Shown here in pieces: positions 35,074 through 43,200 of a stretch of 64,000 nucleotides of DNA (position 1 is its first letter; every line of letters starts with the position of its first letter). The notes below the pieces were generated by a model. It worked only from the letters and a program-made list of their open reading frames with translations. It ran no database searches and was not told the origin of the DNA. The stretch is taken from contig NZ_JAUSZK010000001.1 of NCBI RefSeq assembly GCF_030817495.1, positions 434,001 through 498,000 of the forward strand, in the 5' to 3' direction. The translations under genes and the position numbers were made by a program. This stretch comes from Streptomyces sp. V3I7. Lineage in GTDB: Bacteria; Actinomycetota; Actinomycetes; Streptomycetales; Streptomycetaceae.

Positions 35074-36219
35074 ATGAGCGAGCGCATGAAGACTGCCTGG
35101 GGCGAGCTGGAGCTGTCCCGCTTCCCCGAGGACCCGCGTGACCGGCTGCGAGCCTGGGACGCCTCCGACGCGTACCTGCTGCGGCATCTCGCGGAGGAGC
35201 GGGTTCCACTGACCGGCACGGTCGTGACGGTCGGGGACCGCTGGGGCGCCCTGGCCACGGCGCTCGCGGAGCACCGGCCCGTGCAGATCACCGACTCGTT
35301 CCTCGGCCAGGAGGCGACCCGGGCCAACCTCGCGCGGGCCGGCGTCGAGCCCGGTGCCGTACGACTGCTCACGACGCAGGACCCGCCGCCCGAACGCATC
35401 GACGTCCTTCTCGTACGGGTGCCGAAGAGCCTGGCGCTGCTGGAGGACCAGCTCCTGCGGCTGGCGCCCTCCGTGCACGAGGGCACGGTCGTCATCGGCA
35501 CCGGCATGGTGAAGGAGATCCACACCTCGACGCTCCGGCTCTTCGAGCGCATCCTCGGCCCGACCCGGACCTCGCTCGCCCAGCAGAAGGCCCGGCTGAT
35601 CTTCTGCGCCCCGGACCCGTCGCTGGCGCGCCCCGCCAACCCGTGGCCGTACAGCTACGCCCTCCCCGACGGCATCGGCCCGGTCTCCGGACGCACCGTC
35701 GTCAACCACGCGGGCGTCTTCTGCGCCGACCGGCTCGACATCGGCACGCGGTTCTTCCTCGGCCACCTGCCCGAGTCCCGGGGCGCGCAGCGGATCGTCG
35801 ACCTGGGCTGCGGCAACGGTGTCGTCGGTACGGCGATGGCGCTGGCCAATCCCGAGGCCGAAGTCCTGTTCGTGGACGAGTCGTTCCAGGCGGTGGCCTC
35901 GGCGGAGGCGACGTACAAGGCGAGCGGCGCGTCCGGGCATGCCGAGTTCAGCGTCGGGGACGGGCTGGCCGGGGTGGCTCCGGGCAGCGTGGACGTCGTC
36001 CTCAACAACCCGCCCTTCCACGCCCACCAGGCGACCAGCGACGCCACCGCCTGGCGCATGTTCACCGACGCACGGCGCGCGCTGCGGCCCGGCGGCGAGC
36101 TGTGGGTGATCGGCAACCGCCACCTGGGCTATCACGTGAAGCTGCGCCGCCTGTTCGGCAACTGCGAACTGGTCGCGGGGGACCCGAAGTTCGTGGTGCT
36201 GAAGGCCGTCAACAGGTAG
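35074..36219 (+). CDS. rRNA guanine-N2 methyltransferase, RlmG-like
   Basis: 381 residues, close to the 378 of E. coli RlmG. An N-terminal non-catalytic Rossmann-like domain (~1-190) precedes a catalytic SAM domain with IVDLGCGNGVVGTAMALANP (motif I) and the N2-guanine motif NNPPFH in VDVVLNNPPFHAHQ, near residue 310. RlmG methylates G1835 of 23S rRNA; the related RsmC modifies 16S rRNA, and the choice cannot be made from sequence alone. It ends convergently with the ECF sigma gene, with a perfect palindrome in between. Confidence 0.83.
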   Translation: MSERMKTAWGELELSRFPEDPRDRLRAWDASDAYLLRHLAEERVPLTGTVVTVGDRWGALATALAEHRPVQITDSFLGQEATRANLARAGVEPGAVRLLTTQDPPPERIDVLLVRVPKSLALLEDQLLRLAPSVHEGTVVIGTGMVKEIHTSTLRLFERILGPTRTSLAQQKARLIFCAPDPSLARPANPWPYSYALPDGIGPVSGRTVVNHAGVFCADRLDIGTRFFLGHLPESRGAQRIVDLGCGNGVVGTAMALANPEAEVLFVDESFQAVASAEATYKASGASGHAEFSVGDGLAGVAPGSVDVVLNNPPFHAHQATSDATAWRMFTDARRALRPGGELWVIGNRHLGYHVKLRRLFGNCELVAGDPKFVVLKAVNR

Positions 36220-36278
36220 CGGTCAGGAAGGAGCGGCGCCCGCCGGCCGCGGGGCTGTGGTGGCAGCGGTGGCCGTGA

Positions 36279-36302
36279 CGGCACGGGGGCGCCCCCGTGC
36301 CG
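36279..36302. terminator. 24-base perfect palindrome, probable bidirectional terminator
   Basis: Positions 36279-36302 read identically on both strands (core GGGGGCGCCCCC). They lie between the stop codons of the convergent RlmG-like and ECF42 genes. On RNA this makes a very stable GC stem of about 10 pairs. Confidence 0.65.
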
Positions 36303-36325
36303 CACGAGAGTCCGAGCGCGACCCG

Positions 36326-37510
36326 TCAGCGACCTCGGCGGGCGTTGAGCCGGGCTGCCTGGCGCGTCAGGTGGTCGCGCTCGGCGAGGTTGGGTGCCTT
36401 GTGGGCCGCCTCGGCGTACAGCCGTGCCGCCGTCGCCAGGTCGCCGTCGCGCTCGTGGAGGTACGCCGCCACCGCGTCGTGGCGGGGCAGTGCGGCGTCC
36501 ACCGCCGCGAGCGCCGCCAGGCCTGCGCGTGGTCCGTCGGCCTCCCCGACGGCGACCGCGCGGTTGAGCCGGACGACCGGGCTGTCGGTCAGGCGCGCGA
36601 GCTCGTCGTACCACTCGACGATCTGCACCCAGTCGGTCTCCTCGGCGGTGGGCGCGTCGGCGTGGAGTGCCGCGATGGCGGCCTGGGCCTGGAACTCGCC
36701 CAGCCGGTCGCGGGCGAGGGCCGCCTGCAGGATCCCGACGCCCTCGGCGATCAGTGCGGTGTCCCACCGGCCGCGGTCCTGCTCGGCGAGCGGCACCAGG
36801 CTGCCGTCGGGCGCGGTCCGGGCGGCGCGCCGGGCGTGGTGGAGCAGCATGAGGGCGAGCAGCCCGGCCACCTCGGGGTGGTCGATGATGGCCGCGAGCT
36901 GCCGGGTGAGCCGGATGGCCTCGGCGGCGAGGTCGACGTCGCCGGAGTAGCCCTCGTTGAAGACGAGGTAGAGGACGCGCAGCACGGTGGCGACGTCGCC
37001 GGGCCGGTCGAAGCTTCCCCGAGCTCTCGGCTTCGCTCGAGCAGGGGAGACCCCAACGCCGGAGACGGTGCGCTTGGCCCGGCTGATGCGCTGGGCCATG
37101 GTGGCCTCGGGCACCAGGTAGGCCTCGGCGATCTGGCGGGTGGTCAGCCCGCCGACGGCGCGCAGCGTGAGCGCGACCGCCGACGCCGGGGTCAGCGACG
37201 GGTGGGCGCACAAGAAGTAGAGCTGGAGCGTGTCGTCCACCGCGGACGCCGGCCCGGGCGCCGGCTCCACCTCGACGCGGTCCTCACGCCGGCGGCGGGC
37301 CGCGTCGGCGCGGGTCGCGTCGAGGAACCGGCGCCAGGCCACGGTGACCAGCCAGCCCTTCGGGTCCCTGGGCCGTTCGGCCGGCCAGACGCGGACCGCC
37401 TCGACCAGCGCGTCCTGCACGGCGTCCTCGGCCGCCGCGAAGTCGGCTCCGCGGCGGACGAGGACGGTGAGCACGCTCGGCGTGAGGCTCCTGAGCAGGA
37501 GCTCGTCCAT
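36326..37510 (-). CDS. ECF42-group sigma factor with long C-terminal extension
   Basis: 394 residues. Sigma2 lies at about 10-75 (VRRGADFAAAEDAVQDALVE, PKGWLVTVAWRRFLDATRAD). Sigma4 lies at about 110-160 (SLTPASAVALTLRAVGGLTT, RQIAEAYLVPEATMAQRISR). A ~220-residue helical extension follows (VLYLVFNEGYSGDVDLAAEA, then AALHADAPTAEETDW), the mark of ECF42. These sigma factors have no anti-sigma factor and are paired with DGPF (YCII) proteins, as here. The ATG at 37510 lies 8 bases after the DGPF stop. Residues ~150-165 come from a short repeat inserted in frame (37014-37054). The operon has a matching ECF42 promoter at 37979-38005. Confidence 0.92.
   Translation of the reverse strand: MDELLLRSLTPSVLTVLVRRGADFAAAEDAVQDALVEAVRVWPAERPRDPKGWLVTVAWRRFLDATRADAARRRREDRVEVEPAPGPASAVDDTLQLYFLCAHPSLTPASAVALTLRAVGGLTTRQIAEAYLVPEATMAQRISRAKRTVSGVGVSPARAKPRARGSFDRPGDVATVLRVLYLVFNEGYSGDVDLAAEAIRLTRQLAAIIDHPEVAGLLALMLLHHARRAARTAPDGSLVPLAEQDRGRWDTALIAEGVGILQAALARDRLGEFQAQAAIAALHADAPTAEETDWVQIVEWYDELARLTDSPVVRLNRAVAVGEADGPRAGLAALAAVDAALPRHDAVAAYLHERDGDLATAARLYAEAAHKAPNLAERDHLTRQAARLNARRGR
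37014..37054. repeat. small dispersed hairpin repeat inside the sigma-factor gene
   Basis: The block from CTTCCCCGAGCTCTCGGCTT to AGGGGAGACCCC resembles the short imperfect-hairpin repeat often seen between Streptomyces genes (core GAGC...CTTCG...GCTCGAGCAGGGG). Here it sits within an open reading frame and is translated as GVSPARAKPRARGSF, in the linker after sigma4. The frame is kept. Identity as a dispersed element is from recall and was not searched. Confidence 0.55.
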
Positions 37511-37518
37511 CGGTGACG

Positions 37519-37926
37519 TCAGTCCGTGATGGTGGGCGGCGTGGCCAGGAACGGGCGCACCTCCAGCCACTCGTGGATCGGCTTGCCGCCGGCCCCCGGC
37601 GCGGCCGACAGCTCCCCGGCCAGCTCGACGGCGCGCTCGTAGCTGTCGACGTCGATGATCATCCAGCCGGCGATGAGGTCCTTGGTCTCCGCGAACGGTC
37701 CGTCGGTGACCGGCGGGCGCCCCTCACCGTCGTAGCGGACCCACGCTCCCTCGGGGGCGAGCGCCTGCCCGTCGACGAACTCGCCGGTCTTCTCCAGCCG
37801 GGCCGCGAAGTCGTTCATGTACCGCACATGCGCCGAGATCTCCTCCGGGCTCCACTGGTCCATCGGCACGTCGTTGACGGAAGCCGGGGCGCCGCGGTAG
37901 TGCTTCAGCAGCAGGTACTTGGCCAT
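37519..37926 (-). CDS. DGPF-type YCII-domain protein, ECF42 partner
   Basis: 135 residues. The DGPF signature is present as VTDGPFAETKDLIAGW near residue 75. The YCII ferredoxin-like fold runs from MAKYLLLKHYRGAP to the end. These proteins are always next to ECF42-type sigma factors and are their transcriptional targets; their biochemistry is unknown. It is the first gene of a two-gene operon with the sigma factor. GGAGAAC lies 5-11 bases before the ATG. The putative ECF42 promoter is at 37979-38005. Confidence 0.9.
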   Translation of the reverse strand: MAKYLLLKHYRGAPASVNDVPMDQWSPEEISAHVRYMNDFAARLEKTGEFVDGQALAPEGAWVRYDGEGRPPVTDGPFAETKDLIAGWMIIDVDSYERAVELAGELSAAPGAGGKPIHEWLEVRPFLATPPTITD

Positions 37927-37978
37927 CGTGGTTCTCCTCAGTGCTCGTACGACCCATTGTGGTCGCGTTCACACCGGG

Positions 37979-38005
37979 GACGGAGCCGGACGCGGGTTCT
38001 CGACA
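37979..38005 (-). promoter_or_regulatory. ECF42-type promoter of the DGPF/sigma operon
   Basis: On the minus strand TGTCGA (38005 to 38000) is followed after exactly 17 bases by CGTC (37982 to 37979). This matches the published ECF42 consensus, TGTCGA at -35 and CG(A/T)C at -10. The start of transcription would fall near 37972, about 45 bases before the ATG of the DGPF gene. This suggests autoregulation. Confidence 0.7.
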
Positions 38006-38030
38006 TCGCCGTCCGATTTTTTTTGGGCCG

Positions 38031-38891
38031 TCAGCGTCGGGCGCCTTCGACGACCCCGATGAGCCGCTTCACCTCCCGTGCCATCGCCTCCCGTCCCGCG
38101 CGCAGGTACGGGCGCGCGTCCACGGCCTCGGGGTGGGCGGCGAGGTGGTCGCGGACGGCTCCGGTGAGCGCCAGGTTGAGGGCGGTGCCGATGTTGACCT
38201 TGGCGATGCCGCCCGTGACCGCCGCGGCGAGGCCGGTGTCCGGTACGCCGGAGGAGCCGTGCAGGACGAGGGGGACGGGGAGTGCGGCCGCGAGGCGTTT
38301 GAGGAGGTCGTGGTCGAGGGCGGCGGTGCGGGTGGTCATGGCGTGGGAGCTGCCGATGGCGACGGCGAGGGCGTCGACACCGGTCTCGGCGACGAAGGCG
38401 CGGGCCTGGTCCGGGGCGGTACGGGCGCCGGGCGCGTGGGCGTCCAGCGGGGGCTTGCCGTCCTTGCCGCCGATCTCGCCCAACTCGGCCTCGATCCATA
38501 GACCTTGGGTGTGCGCCCAGTCGGCGGCGGCGCGGGTCGCGGCGAGGTTGTCGGCGTAGGGAAGGCGGGCCGCGTCATACATCACGGAGCTGAAGCCCGC
38601 GTCGGGCGCCTGGCGCAGCAGGTCGTCGCCCTGGACGTGGTCGAGATGCAACGCCACCGGCACGGAGGCTCGTTCGGCGGCTGCCGTGGCCGCGCGGGCC
38701 AGCGGGAGGAGCCGTCCCTGACGGAACTTGACCGCGTTCTCGCTGACTTGGAGGACGACGGGCGTACCGGCGGCCTCGGCGCCGGTGACGACGGCCTCGA
38801 TGTGCTCCAGGGTGATGATGTTGAACGCGGCGACGGCCGAGTGGGCTTGGGCGGCGCGGGTGATCAGCTCGCCGGTGCGTGCGAGGGGCAC
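38031..38891 (-). CDS. class II ketose-bisphosphate aldolase (GatY/KbaY/Fba type)
   Basis: 286 residues, the normal length. The zinc ligand and catalytic region read PVALHLDHVQGDDLL near residue 80, with a second metal site in EAELGEIGGKDGK. HGSSGVPDTGL near residue 208 and VNIGTALNLALTGAVRDHL near 230 bind the phosphate and K+. It reversibly splits tagatose- or fructose-1,6-bisphosphate to dihydroxyacetone phosphate and an aldehyde. It is the second gene after a SIS-domain isomerase under the DeoR-type region at 39842-39994, like the aga/gat systems of enteric bacteria. The exact sugar is not determined. Confidence 0.87.
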   Translation of the reverse strand: MPLARTGELITRAAQAHSAVAAFNIITLEHIEAVVTGAEAAGTPVVLQVSENAVKFRQGRLLPLARAATAAAERASVPVALHLDHVQGDDLLRQAPDAGFSSVMYDAARLPYADNLAATRAAADWAHTQGLWIEAELGEIGGKDGKPPLDAHAPGARTAPDQARAFVAETGVDALAVAIGSSHAMTTRTAALDHDLLKRLAAALPVPLVLHGSSGVPDTGLAAAVTGGIAKVNIGTALNLALTGAVRDHLAAHPEAVDARPYLRAGREAMAREVKRLIGVVEGARR

Positions 38892-38963
38892 GGCGTTTCC
38901 TTCCTGGGGCGGGAACGGGGCTGAGCCTGGGATGCCTGAAACGCGTCGGTCAGGCAGTGCGAC

Positions 38964-39842
38964 TCACGTGAGGATCACCGAGCGCGTGAGATGGCGCGGC
39001 CGGTCCGGGTCGAGTCCCCGGCGTTCGGCCACGGCCACCGCGAGCCGCTGGGCGCGGACGAGTTCGGCGAGCGGGTCGAGCGAGCCCTCGATCCACAATC
39101 CTCCCGTGGCCCGTACCTGTTGGGCGAGACCGTCCGGCGCCTCACCGAACATCCAGGCCGCCGTGGAGCGGGTGGTGATGCTGATGGGGCCGTGCCGGTA
39201 CTCCATCGCCGGGTACGCCTCGGTCCAGGACAGAGACGCCTCGCGCATCTTCAGCGCCGCCTCGTTCGCGAGTCCGACGGTCCAGCCGCGCCCCAGAAAG
39301 GTGAACTGCGTGCAGTCGACGAGTCCTTCGGGCAGGGGCGTCGACAGTGCGGTCCGCGCGTCGGCGACGGCCGCGTCCGTGTGCAGGCCCACATGGGCGC
39401 GGAGCAGGGTGAGCGCGCTGGTGGCGAACCGGGTCTGGACCACGGAGCGTTCGTCCGCGAAGTCCAGCACCACCACGTCGTCGGCCGCCGCCATCACGGG
39501 GGTGTCAGGATCGGCGGTGACGGCCGTCGTACGCGTCCGCCCCTTCAACTGGCCCAGCAGGTCCAGTACTTCGGTGGTGGTGCCGGAGCGGGTGAGGGCG
39601 AGGACGCGGTCGTACGAACGTCCGCGCGGGAACTCCGACGCGGCGAAGGCGTCGGTCTCCCCCTGTCCCGCGTCCTCGCGTAGCCCGGCGATCGCCTGCG
39701 CCATGAAGTACGACGTCCCGCACCCGACGATCGCGACCCGCTCCCCCGGCGCCGGGAGCGCCCCGCCGTGGCGCCCGGCGGTGGCCGCCGCCCGCGTCCA
39801 GCACTCCGGCTGGCTGTTCAGCTCGTCCTCGACATGCGTCAT
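38964..39842 (-). CDS. SIS-domain sugar isomerase/deaminase (AgaS-like)
   Basis: 292 residues with two SIS domains. The first contains RVAIVGCGTSYFMAQAIAGL near residue 38 and LALTRSGTTTEVLDLL near 85. The second includes TFLGRGWTVGLANEAALKMR near 180 and MEYRHGPISITT near 210, which matches the isomerase half of glucosamine-phosphate enzymes and AgaS. It is a cytoplasmic amino-sugar-phosphate deaminase/isomerase by family. It is followed by the class II aldolase (73-base gap) and is divergent from the DeoR gene. The chosen ATG 39842 starts MTHVEDELNSQPECW. The 40148 upstream start in the long frame overlaps the regulator and is not used. Confidence 0.85.
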   Translation of the reverse strand: MTHVEDELNSQPECWTRAAATAGRHGGALPAPGERVAIVGCGTSYFMAQAIAGLREDAGQGETDAFAASEFPRGRSYDRVLALTRSGTTTEVLDLLGQLKGRTRTTAVTADPDTPVMAAADDVVVLDFADERSVVQTRFATSALTLLRAHVGLHTDAAVADARTALSTPLPEGLVDCTQFTFLGRGWTVGLANEAALKMREASLSWTEAYPAMEYRHGPISITTRSTAAWMFGEAPDGLAQQVRATGGLWIEGSLDPLAELVRAQRLAVAVAERRGLDPDRPRHLTRSVILT

Positions 39843-39860
39843 GCCGCATCCTCTCGCGCT

Positions 39861-39902
39861 GAAATTTTCTGCACGGTATAGCGAGCTTTCGCGCACAATC
39901 AA
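39861..39902 (-). promoter_or_regulatory. promoter and possible DeoR operator for the SIS/aldolase operon
   Basis: On the minus strand TTGATT (39902-39897), then 16 bases, then TATACC (39880-39875) fit a sigma70/HrdB-type promoter. A small palindrome GAAAnTTTC (39861-39869) lies at the expected start of transcription. A CTTTC/GAAAG half-site (39886-39890) lies between the boxes. Such A/T-rich half-sites are usual for DeoR/AgaR-type repressors, here encoded divergently at 39994. Confidence 0.5.
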
Positions 39903-39993
39903 GCATCCGAACGCGGACAACGCGCAGTAGCGGTGCACTAGCCTCACGAGACGAAACCTCATGGGACGACCGAGGACCGAACGGAGACCGCCC

Positions 39994-40773
39994 ATGTCGC
40001 GCGACGCCCGCTGGCAGACGCTGCTGGAACTGCTCGCGGAGCACGGCCGCCTGGAGGTGGAGGAGGCGGCGACCCGGCTGGAGGTCTCGGCGGCGACGAT
40101 CCGCCGGGACCTCGACCAGCTCGCCGAGCAGCAGATGCTGGTGCGCACCCGGGGCGGCGCGGTGGCGCACGGGGTGTCGTACGAACTGCCGCTGCGCTAC
40201 AAGACGGCCCGCCGCGCCTCCGAGAAGCAGCGCATCGCCAAGGCGGTCGCGGACCTCGTCGGGCCGGGCGAGGTGGTGGGGCTGACCGGCGGCACGACCA
40301 CCACGGAGGTCGCCCGCGCCCTGGCCGTGCGGGGCGATCTCGCCTCCGGCTCACCGGCGTTGACCGTCGTCACCAACGCGCTGAACATCGCGGGCGAGCT
40401 GGCCGTACGGCCTCAGTTCAAGATCGTGGTGACGGGCGGGGTCGCGCGCCCGCAGTCGTACGAGCTCGTCGGGCCGCTGGCGGACGGCGCGCTCGGCCGG
40501 ATCACGCTCGACGTGGCGGTGCTCGGGGTGGTCGCCTTCGACGTCACGCACGGCGCGGCGGCGCAGGACGAGACGGAGGCGGCCATCAACCGGCTGCTGT
40601 GCGAGCGCGCGGAACGCGTGATCGTCGCCGCCGACTCCAGCAAGCTGGGCCGGCGGGCCTTCGCCCGGATCTGCGCAGCCGATCTCGTGGACACCCTCGT
40701 CACGGACACGGCGGTGGCGCCGGAGCTCGTGCGCGAATTCGAGGAGGCGGGGATCCGGGTTCGCACCGCCTGA
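39994..40773 (+). CDS. DeoR-family regulator (AgaR/GatR-like)
   Basis: 259 residues. The helix-turn-helix is at about residues 5-55 (LELLAEHGRLEVEEAATRLE, then VSAATIRRDLDQLAEQQMLV, then TRGGAVAHG). The sensor domain has GLTGGTTTTEVARAL, the FDVTHGAAAQDETEAAINRL segment and VIVAADSSKLGRRAFARI near the end. It is divergent from the SIS/aldolase operon, the classic arrangement for a repressor induced by an amino-sugar or ketose phosphate. The ATG 39994 follows GGAG by 7-8 bases. A 7-bp hairpin immediately after its stop separates it from the tetronate operon. Confidence 0.9.
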   Translation: MSRDARWQTLLELLAEHGRLEVEEAATRLEVSAATIRRDLDQLAEQQMLVRTRGGAVAHGVSYELPLRYKTARRASEKQRIAKAVADLVGPGEVVGLTGGTTTTEVARALAVRGDLASGSPALTVVTNALNIAGELAVRPQFKIVVTGGVARPQSYELVGPLADGALGRITLDVAVLGVVAFDVTHGAAAQDETEAAINRLLCERAERVIVAADSSKLGRRAFARICAADLVDTLVTDTAVAPELVREFEEAGIRVRTA

Positions 40774-40791
40774 CAGGCGCCAACGCGCCTG
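40774..40791 (+). terminator. terminator-like hairpin after the DeoR gene
   Basis: CAGGCGC (40774-40780) pairs with GCGCCTG (40785-40791) across a 4-base loop directly after the stop at 40773. There is no T-run. Confidence 0.6.
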
Positions 40792-40859
40792 CGCCGACGG
40801 CCAGTTCGGATCTCGGACTCGTACGGCCGAAACCTTCGGGCCGCCCTCCACTTCGCCAT

Positions 40860-40911
40860 GTGACGGACGTCACTGTGGGCTAATTCCATGTCCTCAGGTC
40901 ATCATATGACC
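40860..40911. promoter_or_regulatory. operator region of the tetronate operon
   Basis: GGTCAT-CAT-ATGACC (40897-40911) is a perfect 6-3-6 palindrome 78 bases before the ltnD start, with CATATG placed as in a -10 box. A second dyad, GTGACG-GA-CGTCAC, lies at 40860-40873. FadR/GntR repressors bind short palindromes of this size with GT/AC halves, and one is encoded at the end of the operon (47219). Confidence 0.55.
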
Positions 40912-40988
40912 CGACCGCCAACCGACGGGTCTCGACGAAGAGCCGTGTCACACCCCGCGGACGGCACAGCGAGACAAGGATGTTGCGC

Positions 40989-41906
40989 ATGATCGACCAG
41001 GAGAGGTCCGCCCTGCCGCGGGTGGGGGTGGTGGGACTCGGAGCCATGGGTCTCGGCATGGCCCGCAGCCTGCGCACGGCGGGCTACGACGTCTCGGTCC
41101 ACGACCTGCGGACCGAGGTGGCCGAGGACTTCGCCCGGGACGGCGGGACGGCCTACGCCTTGGCCGGGGACCTGGCGGCGGCGGTCGACGTCCTCGTCGG
41201 TGTGGTCGTGAACGCCGCTCAGGTCGAGTCGGTGCTGTTCGGTGAGACCGGCGCCGCCCAACGGCTGCGCCCCGGCTCCGTCTTCGTGATGTGCTCCACG
41301 GTCGACCCGGCCTGGTCCGCCGAACTCGAAGGCCGACTGGCCGAGTTGGGCGTCCTGTACCTGGACGCCCCGATCTCCGGCGGTGCCGCGCGCGCCCGGA
41401 CCGGCGAACTGACCATGATGACCTCCGGCTCCGCAGCCGCGTACGCGCTCGCCGGCCCGGTGCTGGAGGCCATGAGCAGCACGGTCTACCGGCTGGGCGA
41501 GAGCGCCGGGCTCGGCTCCAGGGTCAAGGTCGTCAACCAGCTGCTCGCGGGCGTGCACATCGCCGCGGCGGCCGAGGCGATGGCGCTCGGCATCAAGGCG
41601 GGCGTGCCCGCCGAGGCGCTCTACGAGGTCATCACGCACAGCGCGGGCAACTCGTGGATGTTCGAGAACCGCATGGCGCACGTGCTCGCCGGTGACTACA
41701 GCCCGCTGTCCGCGGTCGACATCTTCGTCAAGGACCTGGGGATCGTGCTCGACTCCGCCCGCCCGGAGCGCTTCCCGCTGCCGCTCGCGGCCACCGCGCA
41801 CCAGATGTTCCTCCAGGCGTCCGCGTCCGGTCTGGGCGCCGAGGACGACAGCGCGGTGATCAAGATTTTCCCGGGGATCGACCTGCCGAAGCCGGTGGAG
41901 GACTGA
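40989..41906 (+). CDS. ltnD: L-threonate dehydrogenase-like 3-hydroxyacid dehydrogenase
   Basis: 305 residues. The NAD-binding motif is VGVVGLGAMGLGMARSL near residue 15, the substrate loop is DAPISGGAARARTGELTMM near 120, and the catalytic Lys is in SRVKVVNQLLAGVH near 175. This is the beta-hydroxyacid dehydrogenase family. The cluster context points to LtnD, which oxidises L-threonate to 2-oxo-tetronate. ATG 40989 is chosen because AAGGA (40976-40980) is 8 bases upstream; a start at 40980 would overlap it. It is the first gene of the operon and ends one base before otnK. Confidence 0.87.
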   Translation: MIDQERSALPRVGVVGLGAMGLGMARSLRTAGYDVSVHDLRTEVAEDFARDGGTAYALAGDLAAAVDVLVGVVVNAAQVESVLFGETGAAQRLRPGSVFVMCSTVDPAWSAELEGRLAELGVLYLDAPISGGAARARTGELTMMTSGSAAAYALAGPVLEAMSSTVYRLGESAGLGSRVKVVNQLLAGVHIAAAAEAMALGIKAGVPAEALYEVITHSAGNSWMFENRMAHVLAGDYSPLSAVDIFVKDLGIVLDSARPERFPLPLAATAHQMFLQASASGLGAEDDSAVIKIFPGIDLPKPVED

Positions 41907-41907
41907 C

Positions 41908-43200
41908 ATGACCATCCGACTCGGCTGTATCGCCGACGACTTCACCGGCGCCACGGACCTGGCGAACAACCTGGTGCGCGCGGGCATGCGCGTGGTCCAG
42001 CTGATCGACGTACCGTCGGCCGACGACCGTCAGGCGGTCCGGCAGGCCGAGGACGCGGACGCCGTCGTCATCGCGCTCAAGTCGCGCACCGTCCCGGCCG
42101 CCGACGCCGTCGACGCGTCGCTGCGGGCTCTGTCGTGGCTGCGCGAGATGGGCGCGGAGCAGATCTACTTCAAGTACTGCTCGACCTTCGACTCGACGCC
42201 CGCGGGCAACATCGGCCCGGTCACCGAGGCTCTGATGGACGCGCTGGGCGCCGACTTCACGATCGCGACCCCCGCGTTCCCCGACAACGGGCGCACGGTC
42301 TTCAAGGGGCATCTCTTCGTCGGTGACGTGCTGCTCGCCGACAGCGGCATGCGCCACCACCCGCTGACGCCGATGACCGACTCCAACCTGGTCTCCGTGC
42401 TCGGCGCGCAGACCACGCGGCCGGTCGGGCTCATCGACCACAAGGCGGTCGCCGCCGGTGCCGACGCGATCCGGGCGCGGATCGCGGAGCTGCGCGCCCA
42501 GGGTGTGGGCATCGCCGTCGTCGACGCCGTCTCCAACGAGGACCTCGTGCGGATGGGCGAGGCGGTCCGTGACCTGGCGGTGGTGACCGCGGGCTCGGGA
42601 CTGGCGCTCGGCCTGCCCACGAACTGGGACATCAAGCCCTCCCCCGCCGCCGCCCGACTCCCGTCCCCCGCAGGACTGCAGGCCGTCGTGTCGGGATCGG
42701 TGTCCGTCGCCACGAACGGGCAGGTGCGGGAGTTCCTGCGCACCGGGCGGCCCGCGTTCAGCGTGGACCCGCTGCGCATCGCCGCCGGTGAGAACGTGGC
42801 GGCCGAGGCGCTCGCCTTCGCCGAGGCGCACCTGGCCGACGGCCCGGTCCTGATCTACTCCACCGAGTCGCCCGACGCCGTACGGACCGTGCAGGGCCGG
42901 CTCGGCGCCGCCGAGGCCGGTGAGCTGGTCGAGCAGACCCTCGCCCGCGTCGCCCAGGGTCTTGTGGCGTGCGGCGTGCGGCAGTTGGTCGTCGCCGGCG
43001 GTGAGACCTCGGGCGCGGTCGTGCAGGCGCTGGGCATCACCGGGCTGCGGATCGGACCGCAGATCGACCCGGGCGTGCCGTGGTGCGCGGCGGCGCTGCC
43101 CGACGGGGAGGCCCTCCACATCACGCTGAAGTCCGGCAACTTCGGCGGCCCCGACTTCTTCTCCGCCTCCCTCGACCTGCTGAACGAGGAGGCTTCGTGA
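41908..43200 (+). CDS. otnK: 3-oxo-tetronate kinase (four-carbon acid sugar kinase, DUF1537)
   Basis: 430 residues. The N-terminal substrate domain starts LGCIADDFTGATDLANNLVR and includes YFKYCSTFDSTPAGNIGPVT near residue 90. TPAFPDNGRTVFKGHLFVGD and LADSGMRHHPLTPMTDSNLV are strongly family-specific. The C-terminal nucleotide-binding domain has LVVAGGETSGAVVQALGI near 360. OtnK phosphorylates 3-oxo-tetronate at C4 with ATP. It lies between the dehydrogenase and the decarboxylase, and its stop overlaps the next start (GTGA). Confidence 0.93.
   Translation: MTIRLGCIADDFTGATDLANNLVRAGMRVVQLIDVPSADDRQAVRQAEDADAVVIALKSRTVPAADAVDASLRALSWLREMGAEQIYFKYCSTFDSTPAGNIGPVTEALMDALGADFTIATPAFPDNGRTVFKGHLFVGDVLLADSGMRHHPLTPMTDSNLVSVLGAQTTRPVGLIDHKAVAAGADAIRARIAELRAQGVGIAVVDAVSNEDLVRMGEAVRDLAVVTAGSGLALGLPTNWDIKPSPAAARLPSPAGLQAVVSGSVSVATNGQVREFLRTGRPAFSVDPLRIAAGENVAAEALAFAEAHLADGPVLIYSTESPDAVRTVQGRLGAAEAGELVEQTLARVAQGLVACGVRQLVVAGGETSGAVVQALGITGLRIGPQIDPGVPWCAAALPDGEALHITLKSGNFGGPDFFSASLDLLNEEAS

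Noticed and set aside
38017..38024. T-run considered as the terminator of the aldolase gene
   Set aside because: The aldolase is on the minus strand, where this run reads as As, so it cannot serve as its U-tract.
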